Below are positions 44,887 to 55,847 of a stretch of 64,000 nucleotides of DNA, one piece after another. Where the stretch lies: assembly GCA_013176395.1 (NCBI GenBank), contig JABMLP010000019.1, positions 1 to 64,000 of the forward strand, in the 5' to 3' direction. The translations under genes and the position numbers were made by a program. The stretch is from Venturia oleaginea. Taxonomy: Eukaryota > Ascomycota > Dothideomycetes > Venturiales > Venturiaceae. Each line of letters starts with the position of its first letter. Within the stretch, counting starts at the first letter, position 1. The notes beneath the pieces are model-generated. The model made no database searches. It saw only the letters and a program-made list of their open reading frames with translations, and was not told the DNA's origin.

Positions 44887-45600
44887 TTACGACCCTCTTC
44901 CAAGCTCTTTCGGCCGTCTAACCATATATCTAAAAACATACTCTCCCCATTTTCCTACTCGATCCTTCGGACCTTCAGCATACTCATCCAAATTAACGAC
45001 AAACCTTTCCACCTCCTCAAAGCCCATCTTTTCATAAAATACTTCACCGCCATCAGAACTATGAACCCAAGAAAACACCCCTTCTTCATCCGCCCTCTCG
45101 ATACCCCACCGAATAAGCGCACTCCCAACGCCTCGTCCCTGATATGAAGGATGCACAAGACTGGAAGTGAGGTAACGACATTTTGTCCCTGATAGCACAA
45201 TTTTGGAGATCCAGCGGTTCATGTCTGCGTCGCATGCGGCTTCGAGACGAGCGGCATTATCCAAGTGTTGCTCTTCCTGCTCTGTTTCTTTGGCGGTCTT
45301 TTCTTCCTCAATTTCTGGCACAGGAGAAGCAGCTTGATCTTCAAACCCCCTCCTTGCCCAACCAACCCATCACATCATCGTACCTGTAGACTCTTCAACG
45401 GCTTTCAAAAGAGTGACGCAATCGGGTTTATTGAGCCATTGGCGGATTCCCATAGCCATACCGTCGGCTTGGGAATCGGGATCTTTGCCTACGAGTTTTA
45501 GTTGCGTGTTGGCGTCGTTGGCGAATGCGGCTGTGAATATTGAGGTCATGGTGGGGATGTCGTTTTCTGTGACGGGTTGGAGGGAGATTGATGAAGTCAT
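44887..45600 (-). pseudogene. GNAT-family N-acetyltransferase interrupted by one in-frame TGA
   Basis: From 45600 leftward one frame runs to 44887 (237 codons before the stop) and is broken only by TGA at 45372-45370. Before it: MTSSISLQPVTENDIPTM to KAVEESTGTMM. After it, in the same frame: WVGWARRGFEDQAASPVPEI, a charged helix, then the acetyl-CoA-binding motif SLVHPSYQGRGVGSALI and FYEKMGFEEVERF. The TGA sits where relatives have Gly before WVxW, so a single G-to-T change in GGA would explain it. No intron with usable splice sites removes it in frame. Either a recent nonsense mutation or, less likely, readthrough. GNAT proteins of this kind acetylate small amines; the substrate is unknown. 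Confidence 0.8.
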
Positions 45601-46550
45601 AACTCGTTGAAGAAAATGATGAATATAAGGATGGTTGGGAAAAAATGTAAGAGGAAGGATAATCTCGGTGTCCGCGTTAGGAAGGTGAGCGACACCTCAA
45701 ATTGTGTTTCAAGCTCTAAAATTGCACTCCCATGATTTGTAATCCTCATTCAAAAAGATCTTTTGGACATCTCTCCTTTTGACACCTTGATTTCCGTCAT
45801 TGAACATTGGTAAAACAGTACATATTCCATGAATTGCGCAAAGGGCATCTCTTTCGAATACGAAGATGTAATCCATCACATTAGCAATATCCAGGACATG
45901 ATTGCTTTCAGACAACTAACAACCCTTTTCTTCGCATACTTCAAAGCGGTTTCGAATGCAGCTCTCATAGTCCTGATATCCATCGCCTTGACCATGGCTG
46001 CTGAAGCGGTGGAAGCCACATCTATCATTCCTGCAGCTGTAGCGCCCGTCGCGACAATGAATTTGTAGGGAATCTTGAGGTCAGTGAAGCGGACATGTGG
46101 ACCTGAGCAAGCTGAGAACACCGGAGTGACTTTGTGCTCCACGACTTTGTAGGCACCAGACGCTTTCGCGTCAATTGTCTCTCGTGTCGCGATGATGATC
46201 ATTGCAGCATCCTGGACGTACTGATCCCGGAGGAGTGCCGATTTTTAGTGTACTTAATTCCTCTCAACAGCGATTCTCGCTTTTCAACAGCAGCGCTAGC
46301 CATTGCTTGGTCTCCGCTTCTATGTCCACCAGGCTCTAAACTCACAACGATATCAGCTCAAGATCTTAATGCGCTAATTCCCCTTGGCCCTTTCCACTCC
46401 ATCAATATAGCAGGCGCATAGCTTTCTTCCAATCGAATATCGACTGCGATGAATTCCTGGCCATTCTTAGGAGTGTATTGCCGGAATTCTTTCAATGTCT
46501 AAGTCACACCTGACGTGCTATATCCCATTCGATGGTTGTCGAGCTCGGAG
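45601..46550. other. Intergenic, 950 bp
   Basis: A 108-codon minus-strand frame (46202-45876) is uninterrupted but matches nothing I know and has no clear start. Otherwise nothing seen. Confidence 0.4.
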
Positions 46551-47379
46551 CTAGTATCCAGCGATGTAAGCTGCGAATCTGCAGGTTTCCATCACGACAT
46601 TTTGTGTACCCGTCTCGTTGTTCACGTCTCCGAGGTATCCAAGTCACCCACTCCCACGTTTGGTGAAGGCAACAAGGGTCTGATCTTGATTGACCGCTTC
46701 AGGAGGGAAGACAAAAGATTGTACCCTGGATTGGGGCGAGGGCAAGTAGATTGCGTTCTCTGAAGGGACGCCCTTCGGGAAGACGGCTTTCTGGCTGTAC
46801 GACGCATCGAGGTTGACTGGCGAGAGGGATGGTGTAGCACTGTATACAGACTTATCAGCAAGGAATTTCGTCATTGCGATCTCAAGTGGACTTCTCTAAG
46901 TCAAGATCGATATTGTTCTCAACTTCAAGGCTCCACATTGAGTTTGAAGCGTCTAAGGGATGGAGATGGATGTAGTATACCGATTGAGATGGAGAATGGT
47001 ACAATGGTAGTCGGCAATCTCCCAGTCCAAACTCCGCTGCTGCTTCCAGAGTTTGTCCATGTCGTCAGGTCTCATGAAGCTGCTGAAGTTTGCCATGAAG
47101 ACTGCAATCCCGCCATTCTGCACGTAGGCCTTGACGAGGTCGAGCACGAAGGCATTAGATGGTTGCACGGCGCCTGGGTTCGTGATGAGGATGACGATTG
47201 GCTTGTTCTGAGGATCCTCGAGATATCGTTTGGCCGCGTCTGGCTTGCGGGCACGTTGTATTTAGTATTTAAAGCTCAACGAACCGATTTGATCAGCGTA
47301 CATGTTGTCGAAGAAGCCCTCCCAGTGTTGGCCTTGATCAAGACACAGGATGAAGACGACGGGTTTCGCAGCCGGCATT
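46551..47379 (-). pseudogene. Fungal protein of unknown function (ThuA/GATase-like fold suspected), broken
   Basis: The start MPAAKPVVFILCLDQGQHWE (47379) is followed after a frame problem (around 47270-47290, where a TAA and a one-base shift occur) by a block PIVILITNPGAVQ, GGIAVFMANFSSFMRPDDMD, WEIADYHCTILHLNR. Then comes an intron to about 46895, then SYSQKAVFPKGVPSENAIYL and LVAFTKRGSG. At 46646-46644 a TGA replaces the Trp expected before LGYLGDVNNETGT; the frame then runs on to a stop at 46551. The pattern of an early strand, GG loop and Asn/His-rich core resembles fungal ThuA/glutamine-amidotransferase-like hypothetical proteins, but I cannot name a function. Two independent lesions make a dead gene likely. 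Confidence 0.6.
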
Positions 47380-48276
47380 TTGACGGAGAGGGTGAAGTCG
47401 ATAAGGTGGGGATCGAGACAGAGAGAATGTCAAGAGAAGAGTTGCGAGGATCATGAAATATGACACCCCTAGCTTCATTTCATCTACTAACTAGTGGATA
47501 TCACGAATGTCAGGAACTTTATCACATGACGCACTAGAATCCTGTAATTATAAAATAAAGAGCACGCGTAAAGATCCTGAGATCTTCAGCAATTGTCTTA
47601 TTAAATACAATACCATTACTTTTCTATCTTTGAACCTACTATTCTTGACAACGAACTTCGCTCCAAGTCAGCTGATGGTGCTAGAATAGTTGGTCCCGGA
47701 CCATTGGCATGGCTTCGTCTCTCCCAACCGCTTTCCCCTCCATCATAACCACCTCTTTCATCGCGCAGCCTCCCGAGAATGCAAATCAGCATTGGTGACT
47801 CGCTCTTCTGGACACCTCGGTTGCTCACCACCCACACCAGATGGATAAGCGGCCTGCTCGTTGGCGCACTTCTAGTTTCTTAGCTTGCAGCACCCACCTT
47901 CTTATCGTAGCTGCAGCAGCGGGGTTCAAGCGGATAATGGCATCTGGGCAGATCCCATAGCACGTTTTCAGCTTGTTGGCCACAGACTCTCCAATGAACC
48001 ACCGTAAGCATGAAGTCGAGGCCTCAAACTATTCATGAGCGGCATCGGTTTCTCACCTCTGGTACCTTTGAACACCGCGTGCCCGGATACAGCTTCCAGA
48101 GACATGGTCAATCATGCAGCTAAACCGGTGCCTTGATCAAGCTTCTTAGTGTGTCATTCTCGAAGCTTGACCTGAGAAAAAGACGTGAGCTCGGAGCTAC
48201 AAAAGGCCCTGCAGAATCCCAATTTCCGGCTGCTTTTGCTTTGAGCTTTCTGGCCATTCTTTTGTTGCTATCAATC
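47380..48276. other. Divergent intergenic, 897 bp
   Basis: No supported gene. Open frames here are short. Serves as upstream region of both flanking genes. Confidence 0.5.
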
Positions 48277-50676
48277 ATGAAGTCTCAATCAATTGCCTTC
48301 CTCTCATATGCGGCTGCCGCTGCGGCGTCCTGGACAAAGAACTTGAATTACAGATCCCCCAGTGAGCATCACCCTTTTATGGGTATCGCCATCCACAAGG
48401 TCGTGCGAAGGAACGATTTGACCGCACGATTTGACCCGGGACAACTCAATTTTACCCACGGTGTAGCCTCGGGAGACCCATTTCCAAATTCTTTGATCCT
48501 TTGGACGCGCTGCAGTCCTGTCTACGACGACGACAAGAGCAACAGTGTGTACGGAAATCTCGTGTGGCTTCCGCGTACTAATAGCCAGCAGTCACCGTCT
48601 CTGGCACCGCTCCATTGTACAGCCATGAGACGGAGCAATATGTCAAAGTCTCTACAGCTCCTGTTTGTGTCAATTACAACGTTGCAACGGACAAGGCTAT
48701 GACCAAGGTTGTTAGCAAGGGAACTGCTTACACTTCGTCTGATATCGATTACACTATAAAGGCAAGAACATCTATTTTTTAGTTAGCCCCATCATCTAAC
48801 AGCATATAGGTCGAGGCTACTGGACTTGCCGCGTTCACCCAATACTACTACCAGTTCTCCGTTTGCCATTCGAACAATGCGAGCCCAATTGGGTCGTCAA
48901 AAACAACGCCAAACGAGGGAGACCAGACAGCCGAGATCTCTCTTGCGGTTTACTCTTGCTCGAATTTGAATTTTGGGTTCTTCAACGCTTTCGGAAATTC
49001 TGCTCGCAAGAAGAGTGTCGACTACGTTATCCATCTCGGTGACTTCATCTACGAATATGCTGAAGGTGCTTACGGATGGGGATGGAGCATTGGCCGAATT
49101 CCCCAACCCAATGCCGAGCTTCGCACTCTCTACGACTACCGTAGAAGGCATGCACAATACCGGGCCGATCTCGATTCTATCGCGTCCTTTGGCGCCTACG
49201 CCTGGATTCCTGTTTGGTGAGGAAGAACCCAGGACCGTGCAGGGGTTGACAATCCAATCTAACATAGAATTAGGGACGATCACGAAGTTGCCGACAATAC
49301 TTACCGTGATGGAATAGCTGACCAAAATAATACTGAAGCCAGCTTTGCCCAATATGATATTGAGTTCGGTGGAGAGCGTGTCTCGGTCGACCAGCGCAAG
49401 ATGAATGCTGTACGAGCCTACTTCGAATGGATGCCAATCCGTCAGGTAGAGATGGATGACAACCTCAGAATCTGGAGAACTTTCTCCATTGGCACTTTGT
49501 TTGACTTGATCATGCTTGACACTCGCCAGTATGACCGCAGTATCACTGGTGAGCTAGGTGTTAAATAACCCTTGCTGATCGCGAAGCTGATTTCGAGTTA
49601 GATTTATACTGGAACACCGACTACATCCATGAAATCTCCAACGACGCCGGACGCTCAATGATGGGCAGTCGCCAGGAGAATTGGTTCTACAACCAGCTCA
49701 CTTCTTCTCAAAAACGTGGTGCCCAGTGGCGAATCATTGGCAGCCAGACTGTGTTCTCTCGCCAAAACGAGTCTATCGTCTTAGGAGACACTGATCCTTT
49801 GGACTACGATGCCTGGGACGGATACCAGGGTAACCGAAATCGCACGTTCAAGCATCTGTACGACAACAATATTGCCAACAACATTGTTCTGAGTGGCGAC
49901 TCTCATATGTCATGGGTCTCCGACTTGGTCTGGCTTGATGACGAAAGCTACGACCCTGCTACCGGTGCCGGCTCTCTTGGTGTTGAGTTTGCCGGGTCCG
50001 CTGTCTCGAGTCCTTGTCCGTATGGCCAGAATATCTCGATTGCGCACGCCAATAATTACTCGAGCTGGTTGGTATCTGCCAACCCCGAGTTGCAATGGCA
50101 GGACGTCTGTAAGTATCTGAATCCCTAATGGTCCCATAGTGGTGCTGCCTTTCTTTGCCCTTCGCCACGGCACTCTATTGATTGTTGAGCACAACCAACT
50201 CAAGATTGATATCGATAAATTTCCGGTAAACTTTACTTCAAGCGTTGCCAGAAATTAGTCAATATTGCTCTGGGGTTGAGGGATATTAAATCCAACGGTG
50301 CCTTTGGTTTGAGACAATGGGAAGGGCACGAAGTTGAAGACACGGCATGGTCCCTTAAGTAATGGTATTGACTTTTCTAGACTATCGTGGCTACTACGAG
50401 CTCTCCATCAGCTATGCCGCAGTAAAGGCTAAGTACTACGGCATTCCATCGGTCGTTCAGCAAACACCCTTTGAAGTCTCATTGGCCAACTTTACAGTTC
50501 AGGCCAACGCAAACCATCTCCAGCGTCCAGTCGGTGGCGGTGTCGTAGAGAGCGGAGCCCTGAAAACAGGAATGACGATTTCCACAAATTTGACGAACAA
50601 TACTTTGACAGGAAAGTATTCGATTCAGAACGTTGCAATGTTCGGATATGGACAGAGTTTCAATGCTTCAGGCTGA
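48277..50676 (+). CDS. Secreted PhoD-type alkaline phosphatase/phosphodiesterase
   Basis: Six exons (48277-48544, 48592-48761, 48810-49216, 49274-49548, 49602-50108, 50381-50676) give 640 aa. After a hydrophobic N-terminus (MKSQSIAFLSYAAAAAA) comes the PhoD N domain (FTHGVASGDPFPNSLILWTR). The metallophosphatase core follows: SCSNLNFGFFNAF, YVIHLGDFIYEYAEG, a bridging WDDHEVADNTYRDG across an intron, QWRIIGSQTVFS, LSGDSHMSWVSDL and a C-terminal EFAGSAVSSP. These supply the expected Asp/His/Asn metal ligands. PhoD enzymes release phosphate from phosphate diesters and monoesters and are usually induced by phosphate shortage. The second intron (48762-48809) begins GC instead of GT. The last intron is long (272 nt). 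The frame is intact throughout. Confidence 0.92.
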
Positions 50677-51244
50677 GCATAAGATATAATCATACTAACC
50701 ATCCCACAACAAATGCTTCTAATCCCACGCACGCGCACCCATCCAGAACCGTAGAAAATCTCAACTAAAAGACACCTTCCCAATTCGGTGATTAGCTCAA
50801 AATGAACTAAAACCGCCTGCATTGCATTAGCTCCGAAGCCCCGCCGCTATTATCGATTTTTAAGAACAAGCTTTTTTAGGCTTGGTGTGCGGGGTTGATG
50901 CGACGAAACCTCGTGGGGTGGTTTGGACATGTTTATTGGTGCGAGGGAAGTTGGGAGGGGGTTTAGACTTCTGTGATGATGCGGATGATTTTGGGAGGAA
51001 TTTGGGAAGAACACTGTGATGGCTTCTTTTGCTTCGCTTTAATATCCATCCCGACACCTGGATAGTAAACCATTTTCAATGGTAAGTCAGAGGACAAGGT
51101 ATGCTCACAAACCAACTGCCTCGCAGCCCTGATCGTACAAGCTATTCTCGGAAAAACTGAACTGCGACTGATTCCGATAACCCAACCGAACCAAAGATGG
51201 TTCTACAAAGGATATTAGCAAGATCCATAAGCTGCAACACGGCA
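50677..51244. other. Convergent intergenic, 568 bp
   Basis: 3' flanks of the PhoD and carboxylesterase genes; nothing else seen. Confidence 0.5.
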
Positions 51245-53087
51245 TTACTCACTACTCTCATCAAATTCAGGCCACCCAAGCCTCGCCAACCCCCACTCCG
51301 GGTCTTTCGCAAAGGTCGCCCACGCTTTCATCATACTCTTCACCACCTTCGCTTCCTCACTCGTATCACTAACATTCCGATAGTGCTCGGTACTGCCAAA
51401 TACCATCGGCATTTCAGTCCCATGGTAGGCACCAGCCCCATCAGCAACATATGAATTAGGCCAGTCCCCAAAGTATCGATATCGCCATATCTTGACTCCC
51501 GCAGCCTTTCGTGCTCGCGCTGTATTACGAGAAGAACACGTCATGACAAGATTCAAGGCTTCAGACGTGACGCCTGGACCGAAGAATTGGGAAAAGAAAG
51601 TGCCGTTATTGATGTTGGCTATGCCGCCTTCATTTGCGCTGTTTCCTACGAGCATTGGCTTTCTTGCAAACTTGCTAACGTTTGCTCGAATGGCGATATC
51701 TGAGAAGTAGACTCGGCCGTCTGGAATGGCTTGAAATGTATTTGACAAAAGACCTATTGAAGGTGATATCGTTCCGAGAGCAGCCAGTATCTCATGCAGA
51801 GGCTTCTGGCGCATACAATCTACCGTCGCTGTTCCAACTTCGGTCCTACCACATCCCACAGCTGATGATACAGCATACCAGTTGGAGTTATTAGGCGCAT
51901 GAGCTGAGAGATCCAGAAATGCATTGCCAGATTGCGAGATATAGCCGTTGATGGGCGGAGAGGTTGAATCTTGTGCTTGGCCATATGCGTAGAGGTCTGT
52001 GGACACGCCACCAGCACTGAATCCGAAAAGAGTGATTCTGGCAGGGTTACCGCCGTATGCGGCTATGTTATCGTGAACCCATTGGACAGCAAGTCGAGTG
52101 TCCAGGATACCGAGATTTTGCTCTGGAAGGTCAGGGGCATTGGGGAACCCAAACATACTGGTTCGGTAGCTGTGTAAAAGTTAGAATACTACTAGTGTTT
52201 CCCCTTTCCCAGAAGTCGAGGTCTAATCAGTCTCAAATGCAGCCTCCCAATCCGAGAACAACAACGCTAAATTTCTGACGACCGTGTCAAATCAAACCAC
52301 CAAAAATCAAGCGATATCAATCTTGAATTGGTAACATCAAACTGTATTTCAACCTGAGACAGAGAGACGTGATTTGGCTGCCCGCCGTGCTCGTAGGAAA
52401 CAACTCACTTCGCAGTAACAACAACGACATCTTGATCGTTCGCCAGACATGCTCCATCATACTGTTTACTATTCGTCGCTCCAAGCCAGTAGCCTTTGGG
52501 TATAGTCAGCAAAGTTCCCTAGCATCTGTTAGATGACATACCACCACCATAGAAGAAAACAAGAACAGCCTTTCGTTGCTCACCCACTTGGGGCTTCGTC
52601 CACAAATTCAAGGTAAGGCAATCATCGCTAAAGTTATGGCCGATTTGGAGAAAGTTATTTCCGAACGCAGCAAGTCCAGGGTTGGAAAGAAAGGCAGCAG
52701 ATATGGCGTTCGCAATGGCGCTCGTATTGGTTGGACAGTCACTATCACCGCCAAATCTCAGCTCTCAATTGACAGAATTTCATTAGAGAACATACGCTGA
52801 CTGAGTTCGTTAGCGAGAGCACATAACTTGTCTTGGTGATTACTCACGTAATGATCCGCAACTATTCTCCCATATCCACCATAGCTTTGAGGCGCCGCAA
52901 ATCTCAACGAGCCGACCGGAGGTTGAGCAAAAGGTATACCGAGATACTCTGATACTTCTGGTTGCCATGAGGATGCATGGCCTTTGATCAGCCCACTTGT
53001 TGTTGACACTTCTTGACCAATTTCCCATCCGGAAACGCGAAGTGTGAGCGCGCCAATGGCAAGATTGATCAAGTATGAGATGCGCAT
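51245..53087 (-). CDS. Secreted type B carboxylesterase/lipase (second copy in window)
   Basis: Four exons (53087-52848, 52761-52542, 52493-52409, 52169-51245) give 489 aa. A signal peptide (MRISYLINLAIGALTLRVSG) is followed by YLGIPFAQPP, the oxyanion FFYGGG region split by an intron, the nucleophile elbow GFSAG (Ser near residue 233), the acid in GNSANEGG and the His in GAYHGTEMPMVFG. All parts of the triad are present. It differs from the esterase at 6.3-8.2 kb in the elbow (GFSAG against GQSSG) and is 90 residues shorter, so the two are distant paralogues, not a recent duplication. The intron at 52170-52408 is 239 nt, unusually long for this genome. The second acceptor was chosen because it alone keeps frame. 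Confidence 0.9.
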
Positions 53088-53575
53088 GGTGAGAAGGGAA
53101 TTTTGTCTATTTCAAGCGAATGGTGGTGGTAAAAGCGGATTGAAAAATGGCAGTAACGATTTTGACGCCCGGCTGTTAGTCATCGTGAACTCGCAGATTT
53201 CTCTACCAGAAAGCACGACCGACGAGACAGGCAGGGAGTAACACATTCTTGAGCTCCATTCAGTTGTTATCGGAGCCGTGCACAACAGCCTCGCTTGTGC
53301 GAGAAGGTCTCTAATTGGCTGCAAACCTCAAATTATGTCGAGTTAGAGAATACGTACCACCTCGTATTTCTCGTACACTTTACTTTGTCTTGTTCTCCCT
53401 ACCTGACCAGCGTGATGCCAAGGCGACGGATCAGTTCGAGAAGAGGCGCAGGCACACCATTTACCTTCAACTCATTTCCATCACCACATAACCTTCCATC
53501 CTCCACATCATTTCCACTATCCAATTAGTTCGGTCTTCGCTTTTATGATAGAAAGGCAGCATCACCTGGATCAAG
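53088..53575. other. Intergenic, 488 bp
   Basis: Promoter side of the esterase and 3' flank of the GNAT gene. No other feature seen. Confidence 0.5.
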
Positions 53576-54457
53576 TCACAACCTTTCTGGCATCTTCATC
53601 ATGACCCTCTGAATACACATCTTCGCGGCCTCGGCTTTATCATTTTCATCAGCATCTTTCTTCAATGCAATACCCCTGGCGTCCGTCCCCGTAGCAACCG
53701 GTCTCTCCTCCAGAACTTCAAATCCAAGTCTGACATAAGCACGTATTCCCTGCTCTGTGGTTGTATCCAAAATCACTGGAACGCCTTTGAACTCTTCGAA
53801 ATGTTGCTCGCACTGCCACTTCAACAAAGAACTAGCATATCCTTTTCCTGCAAATCTCGGGTTTATTGCGAGCATTTGGACGAATCCACAATCGGCTGGC
53901 TGAAAGCCGGATCTGGCTTTGACGTGCGTGTTGAACATTTGTTCGACGTTGTTTTCGAAGACGGCTTGGACTCGGTATAATGATGTAAGACCATAGCTCA
54001 TGATAGCACCCACGAATCCAGAGGAGAATAGCTTTGGAATTGAATCTGGTAAAGCGACGTGCTTTTTGGGTGGAAGCCAGAGGATGATGGCGCCAACGTC
54101 GTCCCCAGTCGTCGTGCTTAGGTCATGGGGGAAGGACTCGAGCGGAACAGATGCTATGGATATGGAACCTCCATGAGCTCGGGTCAGTTTGATCAAGGCA
54201 TGATAGAATTTGACTCGTGATACTTGTAGAGAAGACAGGCGTTGTTGTGGTTTGTATTCGTCTGTGAGTTCAATAGGCTCCAAGGGTGCCGAGATATTTT
54301 GGAACCAGTTATGGTTCCTGCCATATCAGATAGCATTAGAATAGAATTCGTAGCATACTCCAATTGAATAACTGTACCAAAGAGGTAAAAACGCGTTGCA
54401 CAATATCAAGGACAGCTTTTCATCCTCAATCTCTGACGCGGCGCGAAACGTTGCCAT
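53576..54457 (-). CDS. GNAT-family N-acetyltransferase
   Basis: Two exons (54457-54378 and 54317-53576) give 273 aa. The N-terminus MATFRAASEIEDEKLSLI and the NHNWFQNIS motif precede a C-terminal GNAT core with LAINPRFAGKGYASSLLKWQ (pyrophosphate-binding loop, RxxGxG/A type) and IRAYVRLGFEVLEERPV. The reading is intact, in contrast to the GNAT gene at 44.9 kb, to which it shows little resemblance. It is probably a cytosolic acetyltransferase acting on a small molecule. The first exon was found by splicing logic: the joined text reads LPLWNHNWFQNIS with matching phase. Confidence 0.88.
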
Positions 54458-55295
54458 GCTGTGCCACAAGGGGCTGGGGATGCGGGTTCGGAGGTACAGG
54501 AAGAATATTGAGAGTAAATAATAACCGATGGATGATGAACATGATGAGATTCGACGGGAGAGTGAGGGGAAGAATGACAAACACGATGAAGAAGAAACCC
54601 CATGGTTACAAATAGACGACTTATACCAAACACGGCCTAGCGTAGTTTCAAAACGAGTCTCATCACACTCGATCGGCCTCGCTCGTTCATCAACATTCAT
54701 CCGCTTCCATCGTTATCATCGCATCGTATGCAGACCTCAGCTCAGGTTACACCAACGCGGAACCTTCTCCATCGTCTAGCGAGCCCGTCTTTTGAGCGCG
54801 TCATTTCGTATTAGTAAGTAGTGTTTCAGTTTGGTCTGTTTAGGTAAGTGTCGATTTTGGTTGTGGTCTCAGTACTAATTTTGAGGGTAATTGAATAAAG
54901 GGTCACAGGAAGCCCAGAAGTACCGTGAGTACTAATGGCTATGTCCATGTCTGACCATGCTAAAAGAGGTGTTCAGCATTATTGTTACTAATGCTGAGAA
55001 CACAGCATGAAAGGAAGATAACGAAGACAAACCCAACAACGCCAATAACGTCATGCTGTGGAAATCAGCTATCGTCCACTCTATTTCAAAGGCAACTGCG
55101 GAAATTCTTTTGGGGCCAAAACTTGAAATGCTCAACGTCCATTCCAAGATACACAAGCTTGGAAGCCAAATTTTGCCAATATTGCTGCGTTTCTATATGA
55201 GTAAAATTTTCTGAGCAGCTCATAGCAGGAAAGCGGATCCTGATCCTTACATAAAACCTCACAGAGATTTCGACAATCTCAGGTCCGGACGAATT

Positions 55296-55410
55296 TCCGG
55301 CACAGTGGCTTTAACATTTATCTGCCCTTCGAGAACATCTGAAAACGAAAGTAAACCCATCGTTTAGAATTCGACGTTGATAAATTTTTGGCGACTTGGA
55401 GAGATGATCT
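55296..55410 (+). repeat. Direct repeat, copy A (about 110 bp)
   Basis: Resembles 55489-55603 along its length: ATCTG, then CTTCGAGAACA, then CTGAAA, then GAAAGTAA, then TTGATAAAT, then GGCGA, then GGAGAGATGATC, in the same order and spacing. Several substitutions, at least one small indel. Confidence 0.75.
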
Positions 55411-55427
55411 CGCCAGAAATTTATCAA
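55377..55427. repeat. Imperfect inverted repeat (stem-loop) at the end of repeat copy A
   Basis: TTGATAAATTTTTGGCGA and the reverse complement of TCGCCAGAAATTTATCAA differ at only one position across 18 bases, with about 15 nt between arms. Confidence 0.75.
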
Positions 55428-55488
55428 TATCGATCCTAAGTTGCCAGAGCTCATATGCAAAGCCAATGTCGTAATTCCCAGAGGCTAG

Positions 55489-55603
55489 GCACACTGTGGC
55501 CTTAACAATTATCTGGGCTTCGAGAACACCTGAAATGGAAAGTAACGCCATCAGTTGGAGATCGATATTGATAAATTCCTGGCGATTGGGAGAGATGATC
55601 ATG
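55489..55603 (+). repeat. Direct repeat, copy B
   Basis: Counterpart of copy A, about 193 bp downstream. Its right edge reaches the stop codon of the small acylated-type protein on the minus strand. Confidence 0.75.
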
Positions 55604-55847
55604 CCAGCTGATGTTGTGGTGCAACAGTGCTGGGTGCCTTCGCTCTTGTAGGTTGAGCGCTTTGATATTGAGTTCTCGTAGGCTGAGCTGCGCCGTAGGC
55701 GTGAGATTCGGGAACAGCTCCTGGGAGATTGATGGTTGTCGGCTTCTGTTTTCTTGCGACAGTGCTTTTTGCCTTCGTTCTTGCAGGCTTTGTAGGTTGG
55801 GCTCTTTCAGCGTCGTCGTATTCTGCTTTGGAGCTGCAGCAACCCAT
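55599..55847 (-). CDS. Small protein with dual-acylation-type N-terminus, 82 aa
   Basis: Begins MGCCSSKAEYDD. Gly2 followed by two Cys and Ser at position 6 fits an N-myristoylation plus palmitoylation anchor, as in small membrane-bound signalling proteins. The rest is Ala/Pro/Thr/Lys-rich and contains two similar stretches (AQPTKPARTKAKSTVA and AQPTRAKAPSTVA), so it arose in part by internal duplication. No catalytic domain. Basic charge with lipidation would favour the inner leaflet of the plasma membrane. Intronless as seen; the stop lies inside repeat copy B, so the C-terminus may have been changed by that repeat. Known counterparts were not recognised, and reality as a gene rests on the N-terminal motif. 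Confidence 0.6.
   Translation of the reverse strand: MGCCSSKAEYDDAERAQPTKPARTKAKSTVARKQKPTTINLPGAVPESHAYGAAQPTRTQYQSAQPTRAKAPSTVAPQHQLA

Larger units (their letters stand above)
54458..55598. other. Intergenic, about 1.1 kb, with a dispersed direct repeat at the right end
   Basis: No supported gene. From about 55296 a 110-bp segment is repeated in diverged form from about 55489 (see the repeat entries). A plus-strand frame at 54528-54779 has no known motif. Confidence 0.45.

Noticed and set aside
45876..46202. 108-codon minus-strand frame
   Set aside because: Uninterrupted but unmatched, and no start or intron pattern could be supported.
55318..55602. 94-codon minus-strand frame across the direct repeat
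   Set aside because: Explained by the repeat; no protein motif.
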